Positions 34,736 to 47,411 of a stretch of DNA of 64,000 nucleotides are shown piece after piece. The stretch spans positions 352,118,225-352,182,224 of the forward strand of contig NC_092875.1 of the NCBI RefSeq assembly GCF_028372415.1, given 5' to 3'. The notes below the pieces were generated by a model. That model did not search any database. It was given only the letters and a program-made list of their open reading frames with translations, and had not been told where the DNA came from. The DNA is from Notamacropus eugenii. Lineage: Eukaryota; Chordata; Mammalia; Diprotodontia; Macropodidae. The first letter of the stretch is position 1, and each line of letters opens with the position of its first letter. Position numbers and translations under genes: made by a program.

Positions 34736-36904
34736 TGGAATTAGCCCTCAATGAATGACATATACTTGTTCTAATAATGTGGGAGTTATTTGAAACATTT
34801 CTGAAAATCCTCTTAAGGAACTGTCTTGGGAACTAGCACATAAGCCAACTAAGAAAATAAGTCATGTTTTATTATAGTCACAATTTGGATATCATTTAAT
34901 GTCACAATAATCACTTGAGACATATGCAGGAGTTTTTAAGATGGATTAACTAGTTATCTTGTTTTGCAAACAAACTTTCGATCAGTTAACAAAATAATTC
35001 GGTTAACAAGTCAATCAACCCACAAAACACACTTTTATTGTTTACTCTTATAGAAGTTATATTTCTCTGACTTCAGAGACTCTGTTTTAATGTCTGTTGA
35101 AAAAGTACACAGCAGGTTTTCCCCTTTTTGGAATTTAAACTAAAAGTTATTGTTAGATGAGAAGTCAATAGTCTGTACATGCAATGCATATAACTGACAT
35201 TCCCTCTCAACAGCCTCCAAGGGTCATCACTTTGATTTAGCGTATCCAAAGACAATTCCTTTGGCATTTTTTCTTAGATTTGATTCATGTTTCAAAGCCA
35301 ATACTAGATGTGCAGTAAATATTTGTCCAACTTCTTGTCACTTTTTCTTTCAATATTTGGCAGTTCCTAGCTATTTGGGATTCTTATATTTATCCATTTT
35401 AAATATGCTTTCCCCATGAGATCTAATGACTGGAGACAACAAATAGTTCTGCCTGTACTATCACTGACTAATGTTGAAAAGTGAATGTTCCCCTGACTAC
35501 AGTCTTGAATTTGATTCTATTGTAAAAAAGTAGAAACTTGAATGGAGGTAGAAGAAGAAAAGATAGTAAAAACTGTCTACCTGATATTTGCAGGACAGAG
35601 ACTGTTTACAAAAGGGCAATAGTAGGGTCCTTCTCTATTGTTTTTCCTCTACCACCCATATGGACCACCTTCAATTATTTCTGGTAGACAATTAAGGCAG
35701 AAGAATGAATGGTCTTGATCACATTGGTGAGGGTCCCCTCTGGTAAAAGTGGTTAGGATGTAGCCAAAAGAACAATCTCAGAGTGATTTTGGTGAGTTGT
35801 GAACATTAAGCATGGCAGTGAGATAGAAAGAGATATCAAGAGAAGGTTACGGCACATTGAATGAAATTCTATGATAGAAGCCTTATGACAGCTTAGAGCA
35901 CTTATGACACCCTTTTCCCTTAGTAAGAGAACTCATGTCTGAAAGGTAAGAGGGTAGTGACAGCCTGTGTGAATACTTAGCACAGGTATGGCTTTGTGGA
36001 GAAAAGACATAATCAGAATTTATGAAGAAACTTTCAATAAAATATGCATTATTTGGAACTTCTTGAGAAGAGCAAGGTATTGTGGGAAATAAGAAGTAGA
36101 AATGAAGAATGGACTATCAAATTCTAAATGGATAATCTCTCTAAACAATTGTGTAATTCCTGAAACAAGCAATACCTTACTATTCAGCCTTAAAAGGTAA
36201 TCACTAGGAAAATGTAGACAAAAGTATCTACAAAAGTGTGTGAATAAACCAGGTAAATAATACTAGAGTCACATCTCCAAAGAGCATGCTAATTTTGCTT
36301 TTGTGTGAGTTTATGGTGCTTTCTTGTGACTTAGTTTGAAGAACAAAATGTTGATTAGAAGCTGATATTTCACATACGTAGAATGAAAAATAAAACTGGT
36401 CTACCGGCTTTCTTACAGAACTTCTATGCACAGGAAGATCTGAGCCAAAACTATCTTAAATTACTGTTTTCTCCCTGGTGATCTATGAAACCTGGATATC
36501 ATGCAATGGATATAACTGAAGCTTTCTAGCTTAGAAGGACCTACCAGAGCTTGCCTCCTTTTAGCATAGCCTTCAAGGACACAAAATAAGCTGCAAGCCA
36601 CAACGAAGAACCAGAATTGAACTGTGGCAGAAGAGATGTAGCTAGGTAAGATTAGAGCAAATAATGAATCCCCCTGAAGTGGCTGCATTATTCAAATTTG
36701 CATTGTATATTGAGCTGGAACCAATTACCATGGTTTACATAATTATAAATTGAAATAGTGTGAATTCAAATGCATGCAACCACTACAGGGTATTCATTAT
36801 TCACATTAATCAAGACAAGGCCTTGCTGTTTTTATTATCCTAGGGTATCAACAAAACCAGAATGGGGAATTATCACACTCCACTAATCTTGGGAGGCAAA
36901 ACTT
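34736..36904. other. Unassigned sequence
   Basis: About 2.2 kb in which I recognise neither gene nor repeat, the longest such stretch in the middle of the window. Short minus-strand frames at 35073, 36228 and 36461 have no recognisable domains. Confidence 0.4.
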
Positions 36905-37200
36905 CTTTAGTTACTTTAGATCAGGCTCAAGTACCCCTTCTACATGATGCTTTTTGTGAACTCCCAGTTGCTACTGTCTTCTTGTTCACACCACCTTATA
37001 TTTCATTTGTATTATTTTCTACATGTTTGCACTAAATATATACATGAGTGCATATGCATTTGTGTGTGTTGTGTTCTCTGATAAAATGTAAGTTCCCTGA
37101 GAGCAGAAACTGCATTTTTGTCTTCTTATTCTCAGCATCTAGTACTGGCTCTGGCATATAATAAGTGCTTAATAAATGCTTTTTGACTGATTCCCTCTTT
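36905..37200 (+). mobile_element. L2 LINE 3' end
   Basis: Shows 'tcaagtaccccttctacatg', 'aaaatgtaagttccctgaga', 'gcagaaactgcatttttgtc', 'ttcttattctcagcatctag' and the end 'aataagtgcttaataaatgc'. Confidence 0.85.
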
Positions 37201-37344
37201 AGGCTGTACTCGACTCTGGACTTTCTCGAATATGTCATTGAAACACCTTCATCCAGGAAGCTCAGTGCATATCTAGGTTTCACTCATTAAAGGTACCCTT
37301 AAGCCCTGTGATATCTCCCTCTTGATTCAATGCTTCCTCCTAGA

Positions 37345-38090
37345 ACTTCTATTTTATTTTTTATAGTAGATTGTATTTTATTAAATATTTCTCAATTGCA
37401 TGTAAAGGTTTTTTTAACATTCATTTCTTAAATGTTGAGTCTCAAATTCTCTTCCTGCCTCCTCCACTCCTTTAGAAGGCAAGCAAGATGATATCAACTA
37501 TAGATGTGAAGAAAACAAAACATATTTCCACATTAGTCACATTGCAAAAGAAAACACTTACAAACTAAAGCAAAGGGACGGGGGAGAAAGCAAAACAAGT
37601 ATGCTTCAATCTGCACTCAAAGTTTATCAGTTCTCTCCCTAGAAATGAACCATATTTTTCATCATGGGTCCTTTGGAATTGTCTTGAATCATTGTCTTGA
37701 CCAGAATAGTTAAATCTTTCATAGCTGATCATTCGTATAATATCGTGGTCAATATGTGCAATGCTCCTAGTTCTGCATACTTTTACTTCAATTTATATAT
37801 CCTTACAGGTTTTTCTGAAACCATCTTACCCATCACTTCTTGTAGTGCAATAGTATTCTATCACAATCATATATTACAACAAATTGTTCAACCATTCTTC
37901 AATTGATGGAAATCCTCTCAATTTCTAATTCTTTGCTTGACAAAAAGAGTTTCTATAAATATCCTTGCAGCCTTTTGTTTGGTATCTTTGGGATACAGAA
38001 CTAGTAGTGATAATGTTGGGTAAAAGGGTATGCACAGTTTTAAAGACTTTTGGGCATATGAGATCTTCTATTTTGAGAGCATACTAGGGC
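37345..38090 (-). mobile_element. L1 LINE 3' end, reverse orientation
   Basis: Plus strand opens with a T-rich stretch (L1 A-tail complement), then 'gagtctcaaattctcttcct', 'gatgatatcaactatagatg', 'cagttctctccctagaaatg', 'cctttggaattgtcttgaat', 'gtgcaatagtattctatcac'. It is the 3' UTR and the ORF2 C-terminus, as in 44636-45560. Diverged and inactive. Confidence 0.85.
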
Positions 38091-38094
38091 TAGC

Positions 38095-38288
38095 CATGTC
38101 TCCATGTTGCACTTCTTACTTCCTCAATTTTCTGGCCCATGCCCTACTTTCAAACCCTATCTCACTTTTCAGTTTCCTTTTCTGTTAGCAACTAAGCTCC
38201 TTAAGGAGAGACTATTTTTCTTTCTTCTTGTATTCGTATTCCCAGCTGCCAGGCACATAGTAAGTACATACTGAATACTAATCATGGA
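38095..38288 (+). mobile_element. L2 LINE 3' end
   Basis: Contains 'caactaagctccttaaggag', 'tattcgtattcccagctgcc', 'aggcacatagtaagtacata', ending just before a SINE. It may be part of the same L2 as 36905-37200, or a separate copy. Confidence 0.7.
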
Positions 38289-38294
38289 TTTTTG

Positions 38295-38570
38295 TTGGGT
38301 CAGTTAGGTGGTACAGTAGATACAGTAGATAGAATCCTAGACCTGGAATCAAGAAGACTGATGAATTCAAAACTTGCCTCAGACAAGCTATGTGACCCTA
38401 GGTAAGTCATTTAACCCTGTTTGCTTCAATTACTCATCTGCCTGAAGAAAAAAAACAAAACAAAACATGAGCTGGAGAAGGAAATGCCAAGCCATTCCAG
38501 TACCCTTTCCAGGAAAACCCCAAATAGGGTCACAAAGAGTCAGACACAACTGAATAACAATAAAGACAAA
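38295..38570 (+). mobile_element. Marsupial tRNA-derived SINE
   Basis: Head 'cagttaggtggtacagtaga', middle 'gctatgtgaccctaggtaag', 3' part 'gagctggagaaggaaatgcc', 'aatagggtcacaaagagtca', 'gacacaactgaataacaata'. A 9-bp direct repeat ('acagtagat' twice) occurs in its head. A CAAAA run splits the two halves at about 38445-38465. Confidence 0.9.
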
Positions 38571-39984
38571 GAAGTTAGTTAAAAACCAAACAATTAGTCA
38601 ACAATCAGAGTATACAAATCCTGAAGACAAAGCCACAGCAATGAGTCAAAGCTAGATGTACCTTTAGGAACATAGGGATTAAGCAAAATCTGTAGTTTAA
38701 AGCGGGATATTAGAACAAGGCCAAGTATACCGTCCAGAAACCATTATCAGAAAAGCAGAAACTTTGGTATAGCTCCTATTGCAGGAAGGAACCTTTTAGT
38801 TAACATCATAGCTACGCTCTTACGGAATTTATAATCTACGCTGAGGAAGGATTTCCAAACGGGTGTCTCTAGTCAGTAACACTATGCTAAAAAGTTATTT
38901 TATGGTTTAAGCAGGATGGTTGAAACTAAATTAAAGATAAACTTTAAATTTTGTGGAAAAGAACTTTCATGGTTCTAAGTTACAGGTGTCTATGACAGTC
39001 TGAAGTAATGTCACAATTTTTAAGGAGGGAGGGACAGGAATCTTATCATAGCGTGTGATGTAGGATGCTAGCCTAAATTTATTTTCAGTCAAATAGCTTT
39101 CCAATTTTCCTAGCAATTTTTTTCAAATAGAGAATCATTCCCAGTAGGTTCTTTTGGTCATAGTGAACATAGTCCTACTGTGTCCATTTGCTTCTAGTTT
39201 TCATGTTCAGCTAGTATGCTTCACTTTTCCATTTTATTATAGGTAGCATCCTCATTTTTGTAAATTTATCATAATTCAACTATGAACAAGAAGCTTTTCT
39301 GGCTCTCTATTGCCTGTAGGATAATAAAAGCTCCTCTGTGTGTAATTTAAAATACTGCTCTTCATCTCCAACCTATCTTGCCAATCTGATTTTTCTATTA
39401 CTTCACTTTAAACATTCTGATTTTCGATAGATATGTTTTCTGTTAAAATTCAATATTATTAATTTCATTTTTATAATATTCTTTGGTTTTTACCATGGCC
39501 AGTGCCTTCTAATTATTTTCTCTTACCTTAAAATAAAATAGTCAAGGTATATAGGAATGAGGCTTTGGAATAACAATTTAAACCTTCTCATGCCTTATAC
39601 CTGAGTCATATTTTCTAATATATTTCTGCCATTCAAACCTATTTTCACATTTACACTTAAGTCATCAAGTATAAAAGTATATATAGATTTAATTTACAGG
39701 ATCTTATTGTGATCATTTTGGAATTTCTCCATCTTTTCATCCTCTGCAATAAATTTTTATATAATATATAATAATAAATGTATAACCTGCAATTATTGTC
39801 TTGATGGTTTTTGTAAACATATACCATGAGCATTTTAATTTGAGATGATCAAGTGTCTCATTAAATGACAGTTTGTATTGCTTTGTGGCACAGACAGACA
39901 GACACACACACACACAAGCCATCTCTGCCAAATTCATTTGTCCTCAAAGACGATCTGTGAGTCACTCTTCCAGTTACTGAAATT
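38571..39984. other. Mostly unassigned sequence with an L2 scrap
   Basis: At 39290-39430 there is an L2-like plus-strand fragment ('ctctattgcctgtaggataa'). Simple CA repeat about 39895-39917. No gene recognised. Confidence 0.45.
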
Positions 39985-40335
39985 TCCTTGTTTCTTTTTT
40001 TTAAATTATTTTTTTTAATTAATAAGAATTTTTCTCTCCCTCCTGACTACCTTCCCACCAGAAAAAAAAAACAGATAGAAATATAAGGCCTTTTTAATGA
40101 ATATGTAGAGCTCATTGAAACAAATTCCCACTGTGGTCATGTTCAAAGATGTGTTTCCTTTTCTGCAATTTGAATCCATGACCTTCAGAAGGTTTATAGC
40201 ATTGTTTTTCATTGGTTCTCTGGAATCATGACTGGTCATTATTTTGATAATAGTCCTTAAGTCTTTCAAAATCATTTATTTTTTAGAGTTATTACCTGCT
40301 TATTACCTTCTACCTGCTTATTCATTTTGGTTTTT
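39985..40335 (-). mobile_element. L1-like 3' fragment, reverse orientation (tentative)
   Basis: Opens T-rich ('ttttttttaaattattttttttaatt' region) followed by 'tttttctctccctcctgact' and 'catgttcaaagatgtgtttc', resembling antisense L1 3' UTR as at 37345 and 44636, but more diverged. Confidence 0.4.
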
Positions 40336-40437
40336 TACAAGTATATCAATATTTAATATATTTCAGTCTTTCTAGTAGTATGTGCACTTGTTGACAATGA
40401 GGTAAGGATGTTACTGAACCAAAAAACAAGTTAAAGG

Positions 40438-41530
40438 TTATAGACTGTCTAAAGTATAAAAATGTATGTTAAACATATATAAGACCACATGATAATTAGC
40501 ACACTTGCCTTTTTTTCTGACACTGGCAAAATCTGTACAGAAGTACAGGAGGATCATCCAAGACTGAGGGACATTTTGTATCCTTGTTCCATGAGTTACC
40601 ATGGATAAAGAATTCCTCACCAAGTGACCAGATTTCTGGTGCCGAACCTTTCCATGCTTAGACAGGCTGGTACTAAGAAAACACACAAAGGCTGTTTTTA
40701 GGCCCATTGGAGACCTTACAGCATGGTAGAACTTGCCAGAATTTGCACTCCATTGGCATACCCTGTGAGAACTCATGGGCTGCCTCCACACCACAATGAG
40801 GCATCAGAGTAGGATTTGGTAGGGAGCAGTTGTGTTTAAACACTTTTTAAATGAGACTCTGTTATGCATGTATTTCATTGTTTTCAACTAATTCAATAAA
40901 CTCTAAGTCTATTACAGATGGTTTGGTTAGGGAACCTCATAGAACTGATGTGAAAATAACCATAAATCCATTCCTATTCCCACTGCTCCCATTGCATAGA
41001 TAAGACCTTAATTTGTAGTGCTTGAGTACAAAGCTCTAGGACTCTCTGAATAATCCCACACATTGCAGCCTTCTTGCTGGATGAGTTGGCATCAGTCCCT
41101 GCTGTGCCTGTAGGCACTTGGCATCATTGCTCTGAAAAGGACCAGAGGTTTTACTTCCCGAAGGCCTTCACATCAGAGAGAATGCTGAGTTTTGCTTTGA
41201 CTTTGTCAGGGTTCTCCCTGACAAAGTTGGCAACAACCTTGATTCATGGCTGAAACACTAGGTCCATAAATTCAAATCGTAGAAGGTTTTTGCATGTACA
41301 AAGGCATTCTTCAGGAAGCCGGCATGCTGATTTTTATTCTTTTCAACAAGAATTTGCTACAAAGGATTCTTTTGGCAGCTAACATATCCATAAAAACCTT
41401 GAAATCCGAATTGGGCTTCTCACCCTGGCTTTCCTTAATCCCGATGTGTTTCCTTCCAGCATTTGAAGTGCTTGTGTAAGCAAGCTGTATCCACATACCT
41501 TCTGTGGAGTCTTACATTGTGCCTCTTGTT
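40438..41530 (-). other. Possible broken retrocopy of an unidentified protein
   Basis: Minus-strand translation of 41050-41500 has protein-like stretches in shifting frames: NAGRKHIGIKESQGEKPNSD with DFKVFMDMLAAKRI (about 41370-41480), then FVHAKTFYDLN (about 41275-41310) and VVANFVRENPDKVKAKLSIL with SDVKAFGK (about 41155-41240). Stops and frame changes separate them. A 118-codon frame at 40438-40794 lies downstream. I cannot name the source protein and see no A tail. It may equally be chance. Confidence 0.25.
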
Positions 41531-41654
41531 CCAAAGTTTTCTCTATAAAAATCTGTTCATTTTTTTCAAACAGGAAATGTGACTGGGGGAGACAAGCTTT
41601 TTGAATTTACTTAGATATTCCTTTCTCTAATATATATGTCACTGATAATGCTTG

Positions 41655-41880
41655 AGAGAGACAGAATGTCATAGTGGCTGGAAAGCTGGCCTCAGAGCCA
41701 AGAAGATAGGGGTTCTGACATGTACTAGCTAAGTGACCCTGGGCAAGTCACTTAATCCCTAAACACCCAGATAGCTTTTTAAGACTACAATTTGCAGAGC
41801 ATGTGCAAATCTACACTGGTAGAAAGTTTCCTTACCAGGAGTTCTCTATACCAAAGAAATTGTAAATCCAATCCCCAGTA
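41655..41880 (+). mobile_element. tRNA/CORE-type SINE with distinctive 3' arm
   Basis: Carries 'gctaagtgaccctgggcaag', 'tttaagactacaatttgcag', 'agaaagtttccttaccagga' and 'gttctctataccaaagaaat'. Same family as 3935-4165. Confidence 0.85.
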
Positions 41881-43055
41881 CTAATCCCTTCCCTTTTAAA
41901 GTGCAATTTTGATGTATTAAATCACCATATAAAATTTGTCAGTAAAAGAAGAGTTAGATTATCCAAGTATATGGAAAACTTGTTGAGTAGAGAGAAATAG
42001 GCATTTATCATTATGAGGTCTGGGATCTCTTTTAGTGCTAAGATTTTATGATCCTGATATTAATACTGACATCATCATAAAATAAGCTATAGTATCATAG
42101 TAGAAAGGAAATTGGACAAACAAGGAAACAATACAAGGGCAAACTTGTTGACTTAAAAATGAAACTGACCTAATGGTTTGTTGCTGTCAGAGTTGGACTC
42201 TTGCCTACTTTCTCTGTCTCGGATTATTCCTGATAGTATAAGTTCACAAAACCCCTACACTTTCTACATAAAAAGGAAGAGTTTCCAAATAAAATGTCTA
42301 TATCACTTACAATATTTTGACCTCTCTGTAGGTGAATATGAATTCTATAGAGGATTACTTTGAATTCATTTTGTTACTGAAACTTCCTTTAGAAAACCTT
42401 GACTGGTAACTCTTTAAAGAGTACTAAGAAGACCTGATATTGGAGGGATAAATTCATTCCATTTTCAGAACCAGTTATTTAAAAAAAAATCCTTTTCCTC
42501 CTAACACCACCCCTATAGCTATAAAACATATTGCAAAATTCACTTGGGTCATTGTTTGTGTGTATAGATTCCATATTTCACATCCATGGAAGCAAATATG
42601 CTCTTAGTCCAACCTTGGACATATGATTGTGGGCTGAATTGAATGAACTGAGCGATTCAGTCTAGTTTATGGGCTCACAGAGGTCAGACAAAACCTATAT
42701 CTTCACAAAGGTCAATATTCAATTAGTTGGCAAATGTCAGTGATGGAATGTACTTGATGACATGGAAGAAGGATAGAAACCAGATATTCACAAGAGTCAT
42801 GAGGGAAGATTGATGAGAAGCAAGTTCTCTGCAATAGATTGGTGATGGTAGACTGAGGCAAATAAGAAATAGGAGTATAGCTTTTTACTCTCAAAGGCTA
42901 TAGAGATTCATCAAAAGTTTAAGCTTTGTTATAGAAGCAGTCCCTGCATCCCACTTTATCCACTTGCCCAGGGCAACTCTGGGCCACAGCTGCTGTTTAT
43001 GGGTGATGAATTTAAACATGCAGGCATGCGCACGCACACACACACACACACACAC
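41881..43055. other. Unassigned sequence ending in a CA repeat
   Basis: No gene or repeat family recognised. A (CA)n run occupies about 43030-43055, with CG-containing interruptions at its left ('gcgcacgcaca'). Confidence 0.45.
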
Positions 43056-43640
43056 CCCTTTTGCTTTTATATTACTTTCATTTTCAAATAAAACTCAAGC
43101 CATCCCTTCTAAGAAAGAATAAAAAGGGGGATAAAAAGATGTTCAACAAATCATTCAAATCTGACAATATATGTAATATTCTAATACCTACAGCCTACCA
43201 TCCCTTAAAAAAAAGTAAAGGGTTACATTTTTTCATCCCATCATGGTCAAAATTGAACATTATTATGATACAGAATTCAGGAGGTTGTGTATATTTGCTT
43301 CTTCTAGTGGTGTTTTTTGCGTCTGCAATATTGAATTCTTTGTGTATATTGTGTCCCTAGTTGTGTTTGCTTCACTCCATATCAGTTCATGTAAGTCTTC
43401 TTATATTTTATTTATGTTCATCATTTCTTATTGCACAATAATAATTCATTCTAGTCAGGTAACAATTTGTATAGACATTACTCAATCAATTGTCATCAGA
43501 TTTGTTTCTAGTTGTTTGCCACCATAGTGAGGGCAGCTATGAAAAATTGGTCCATGTGGGTCTTTTCCCTCTATGTTTCCTCTCTTTGGGGTAAATGTCT
43601 ATGGATGGAATCTCTGATTCAAAGGGAATAAATGAAAGAG
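43056..43640 (-). mobile_element. L1 LINE 3' end, reverse orientation
   Basis: Plus strand includes 'catatcagttcatgtaagtc', 'catcatttcttattgcacaa', 'taataattcattctagtcag' and 'aatctctgattcaaagggaa', a diverged form of the order seen at 56399-56830. Open frames across it (43061-43527) are antisense artefacts. Confidence 0.7.
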
Positions 43641-43684
43641 AGTATGAGTAATTGAATCAACAAGAGGGAGAAGGGAATAAAATG

Positions 43685-43940
43685 ACCATTTAAATAGCAC
43701 TTGCTATGTTTCCAGGCACTGTCCTAAGCACCTTTTATCTCAATGGATCCTCACAACAACCCTGGGAGGTAGATACTATTATTGTCCCCATTTCACAGTT
43801 GAGGAAGTTGAGGTTGAAAGGTTAAAGGACTTGCCCAGGGTCACACAACTAGTCAGTGCTCAAGGCTGGATGTGAACTCAGCACTTCTTGACTCAAGGCT
43901 CAACACTCTATCAACTATACCATCTACACTGCTTTATAAA
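43685..43940 (-). mobile_element. CORE-SINE / MIR-family copy, reverse orientation
   Basis: Plus strand: 'ccaggcactgtcctaagcac', 'tcctcacaacaaccctggga', 'ccccatttcacagttgagga', 'gacttgcccagggtcacaca', 'actctatcaactataccatc'. Confidence 0.87.
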
Positions 43941-43974
43941 GAAGATTAACACCTATTTTCCAATTTACAATTGT

Positions 43975-44635
43975 AAAACATTGCCTTGGTCACAGAGTTT
44001 AAGTGCCCTACACTGGCTACTCTCTCTATCCTGACTCCTTGGTGAACCAATTAAGCTCTATATTGTCCTCCTCTCTAAAATCCTTTATCAGATTGCTAAT
44101 TATGTCCAGTCAAGACACAACCTTGAGCCACACCCACCATTCAATGTCTTTGCTCCCACACACATGCTGCTGAAGAAAGATGGAGAAAATAATGCAAATG
44201 GTGTGACTGGTTCTACTACAAATATGTGTCATATAACTTTAATTGCTTAACTTAATCCTCATTGCTGCTATGTAACCATACTATATCTACCTTATTAACT
44301 CGCTCTCCCACACTCCACAGCAGCTGTTCCAAACCTCTTCATGACTCCTCAAGCCTTCCATGGCTCCCCATCTATGTACTCTGTCAGTTGATAACTTTGC
44401 CCAACATTTGAAAAAAAAAAAATAAATGAAGCCATTTAACATAAGCTTCCTTTTTCCCTTCTTCTTTATCTCCCATCACTAAAATGCCTACTGCTACATT
44501 CTCCTTCATCCCTATTTCTCAAGATGAAGTTGTCTTACTCCTTAAAAAGGTTAACCCCTCTATTGTAATCCCATGTTACCCAGTCTCCTTCAAGAGATTA
44601 CCCTCTTTGTCATCCTCACTCTTACCCTGATTTTT
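43975..44635 (+). mobile_element. L2 LINE, left part of a split copy
   Basis: Degraded L2 internal region: 'aacctcttcatgactcctca', 'catcactaaaatgcctactg', and 'agatgaagttgtcttactcc' before 'ttaaaaaggttaacccct'. It breaks at the T run of the next L1. Continuation at 45561. Confidence 0.75.
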
Positions 44636-45560
44636 TTTTTAAAAATTATTATTTATTTTTAGGATTCTTTTTCTTTTAAATTTTGAGGTTCAAATTCTCT
44701 CCCTCCCTCCAACCTCTTCCCCCACCCACTGAGAAGGGAAGCAATATAATATTAATTATATGTGTGCAATCATGCAAAACATTTCCATATTAGCCATTTT
44801 TTTTTAAATGAGAAAATTGTACTTAAATTTGCACTCACAATTCATCAGTTCTCTTTCTGGAGGTACATAACACTTTTTCTACATGGGATCTTTGGAATTG
44901 TCTTCCATCATTGTATTTATCAGAATAGCCCAGTCTTTTAACAGTTGATCCCTATTATAGCATTGCTATGCTGTGAACAATGAACTTCTGGTTCTTCTCA
45001 CTTCAGTTTGCATCAGTTTGTAGATATCTAGCCATGTTTTTCTAAATTCATATCCTTGTCATTCCTCATAGCACAATAGTACACCATAACCATCATATGC
45101 CACAACTTGTCCAACCATTCCCCAATCGGTAAGCATCCCCTTGACTTCCAATTCCTTTGCTACCACAAAGAGAGCTGACAAATATTTTTTGTATATATGG
45201 GTCTTTTTCTTTTTTCTTGAATCCTTTGGTTTCAAATGTAGTGGTGGTATTGCTGTGTTGAAGAGTATGTATGATTGTATAGCTCTGTGGTCATAGTTCA
45301 AATGGGTTGGACCAGTTCACATCTCCACCAACCTTTCATTAGTGTACAGATTTTCCCTCCTTCCTCCAGCTTTGTCACTTCTGGTGGGTGTGAAATGGTA
45401 CTTCAGGGTTGTTTTAATCTGCATTTTCCTAATCAACTGTGATTTAGAGAATTTTTTTTATATGACTATAGAAAACTTTGATTTCTTCGTCTGAAAACAG
45501 CCTCCATATCCTTTGAACATTTATCAACTGAGGAATTGCTCTTATTTTTAATAACTGTGA
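44636..45560 (-). mobile_element. L1 LINE 3' end, reverse orientation, inside an L2
   Basis: Plus strand begins with a T run, then 'ttgaggttcaaattctctcc', 'cactgagaagggaagcaata', 'atttccatattagccatttt', 'ggaattgtcttccatcattg', 'tagcacaatagtacaccata' and 'ccaaccattccccaatcggt'. The minus-strand frame at 45059-45301 is a remnant of the ORF2 C-terminus (FNTAIPPLHLKP and SALFVVAKELEVKG). Inactive. Confidence 0.92.
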
Positions 45561-46505
45561 ACTGAATATATAGTAGACATCTTTAACTCAGTATATCCAA
45601 AATGGAATTCATTATCTCTTCTCCCTTCTGTTTTTCCTGTTACTCTAGAGATAACACTATCTTCCCATCTCTTAGACTCACAGCTTAGGAGTCATTCTGA
45701 TTTTCCCTTATCCTCCATATCCAATCTGTTGCTAAGGTCTGTCCATCTCACCATTGTAACATATCTCAAATTTACTCCCTTCTCTCCTCTAACACTGATA
45801 GTACTGTAATGTAAGACCCTTGTCACCTTATGCCTTGATTATTGCATTAACCTGATGGTGTGTTTGCCTGCCACAAGTCTCTTCCCACCCCAATCTGTCC
45901 TACATTCAGTCACTAAATTGATTTTTCTAAAGAGCAGGTCCAATCATGTCACCTCCCCCTTTATCCTCCCAACTCAATAAACTCCAGTTGTTTCCTATTG
46001 TCTACAGAATCAAATACAAAATGCTCTATTTGTCAATTGAAGCCCTTTATAACCTTCCCTCCACTTTTCCAGTCTTCATATATCTTACTCCCTGACAGGT
46101 ATCCTTTGATCCATCACACTAGCCTCCTGAGTGTTCCACAAACAAGAAACTGCATTTCTCAGCTCTGGGCATTTTCTCTGGTTACCTTCCATATGTAGTA
46201 CATCACTCTCACTCTTCTGCTCTTACTACTGACTTCTCTATCTTCCCTTAAATCCCAACTAAACCTCTACCTTCTACATGAAGCCTTCCCCAGTTCCTCT
46301 TAACTCTGGTATTTAACTCCATGCTCTTTTGATTACTTCATATTTGTCCTGTATATAGTTTGTGCATTTTCATTTATATGTTTTCACACTCGTTAGACTG
46401 TAAACTCCTTGAAGGCAGGGATTATCCTTTGCCTCTTTTTGTATCCCCAGCACTTAGCACAGTGCCTGGCACATAACAGATATTTAATTAACATTTATTT
46501 ATTGA
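45561..46505 (+). mobile_element. L2 LINE, right part of a split copy, with 3' end
   Basis: Resumes with 'tagacatctttaactcagta', then 'ccaatctgttgctaaggtct', 'aactcaataaactccagttg', 'actgtaaactccttgaaggc', 'agcacttagcacagtgcctg' and the end 'taattaacatttatttattg'. Relative to the L2 at 22045-23735, roughly 550 bp that should lie between the left and right parts are missing. Confidence 0.9.
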
Positions 46506-46920
46506 CGATTTTGACAACCAATATACTCTGACATAAACAACAACATACATAACCATTACTGTGCTAGACGCTAATTAGGCATCAATAGCAAAAAGTTCAT
46601 GCCAGTGCTGGTAATTGATATTGTTTTTTGGCAGACAAGTCAAGAATTCCAAGGATCAGGTGGGAAAATGATGAGTATGATTCCCTGTTCCAACAGAAAC
46701 ATGAAAAAAGAGACTACTATTTCTACCTCCGTGATGGGGAAAGGTATTTTTAATGAAATTCTGCCAAAAAGGTACAAGTTTTTGCCCCTTTGCTTCCAGT
46801 TTTTATGATACTTTCCAGAGAAGTATAGCTTTGGGTCAATGTGAATGTTGAGGATTGTTGGGAGCTAAAAGAGCAAACAGAAAGAGACCCAGAGTATTCA
46901 TCTCTAGTCTCAGAAATATG
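46506..46920. other. Unassigned sequence
   Basis: No gene or repeat recognised. Confidence 0.4.
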
Positions 46921-47240
46921 TTGTTATTGTTTATCCTTCATTCTCAAAGAAAACCAGTGATACTTAGGGCATCTGGGTTCTCCAAGCCTGGTTTCCCAGA
47001 GTCTTCATCTGGCTCTCAAATGTTCTTGCAAAATCTAAACCCCGAAGTAAAACTTCAACTCAGACTATTTATACCATTTTTAGAGCCAGAGGGCATCACA
47101 ATCCTTTGACCCAGTGCCTCAATAGAAAAAACAAAAGGTACTTGGGACCCTCCTACAAAATAATTCCCCTTTCAAGCTTCTCATAATGGGGGTAGGTCCA
47201 CCAATGGGTGGGGAAGATCTTTTTTAATCACATTAAAAAT
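46921..47240 (-). mobile_element. Retroviral-type LTR, partial copy, fused to a LINE/SINE tail
   Basis: The reverse complement of 46955-47240 matches the LTR at 55912-56398 over the promoter side. Shared plus-strand phrases are 'cagagtcttcatctggctct' and 'tgacccagtgcctcaataga'. A TATA-like box lies at about 47066-47074 (complement 'ggtataaatag'). At 46921-46952 the LINE/SINE tail appears ('tttatccttcattctcaaag'), so the LTR's downstream end is lost. No retroviral genes were seen nearby. Confidence 0.6.
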
Positions 47241-47411
47241 AATTAACATACACTGTTTCTAGTTACAAAAACTCTTATTTCTATACTTTACTCCTTGTAA
47301 AGACTCTTGATTGATAAAGGCAAGATTCAATCAGAGGCACTTGATTATACTAAAACAAAAACAGCAAAAGTTCCTAATTTGATTGCCATCACAAAGTCTC
47401 AACATTTTAAT

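Noticed and set aside
43061-43527. Overlapping plus-strand frames with Cys/Ser-rich sequence
   Set aside because: They run antisense through an L1 3' end and have no family match.
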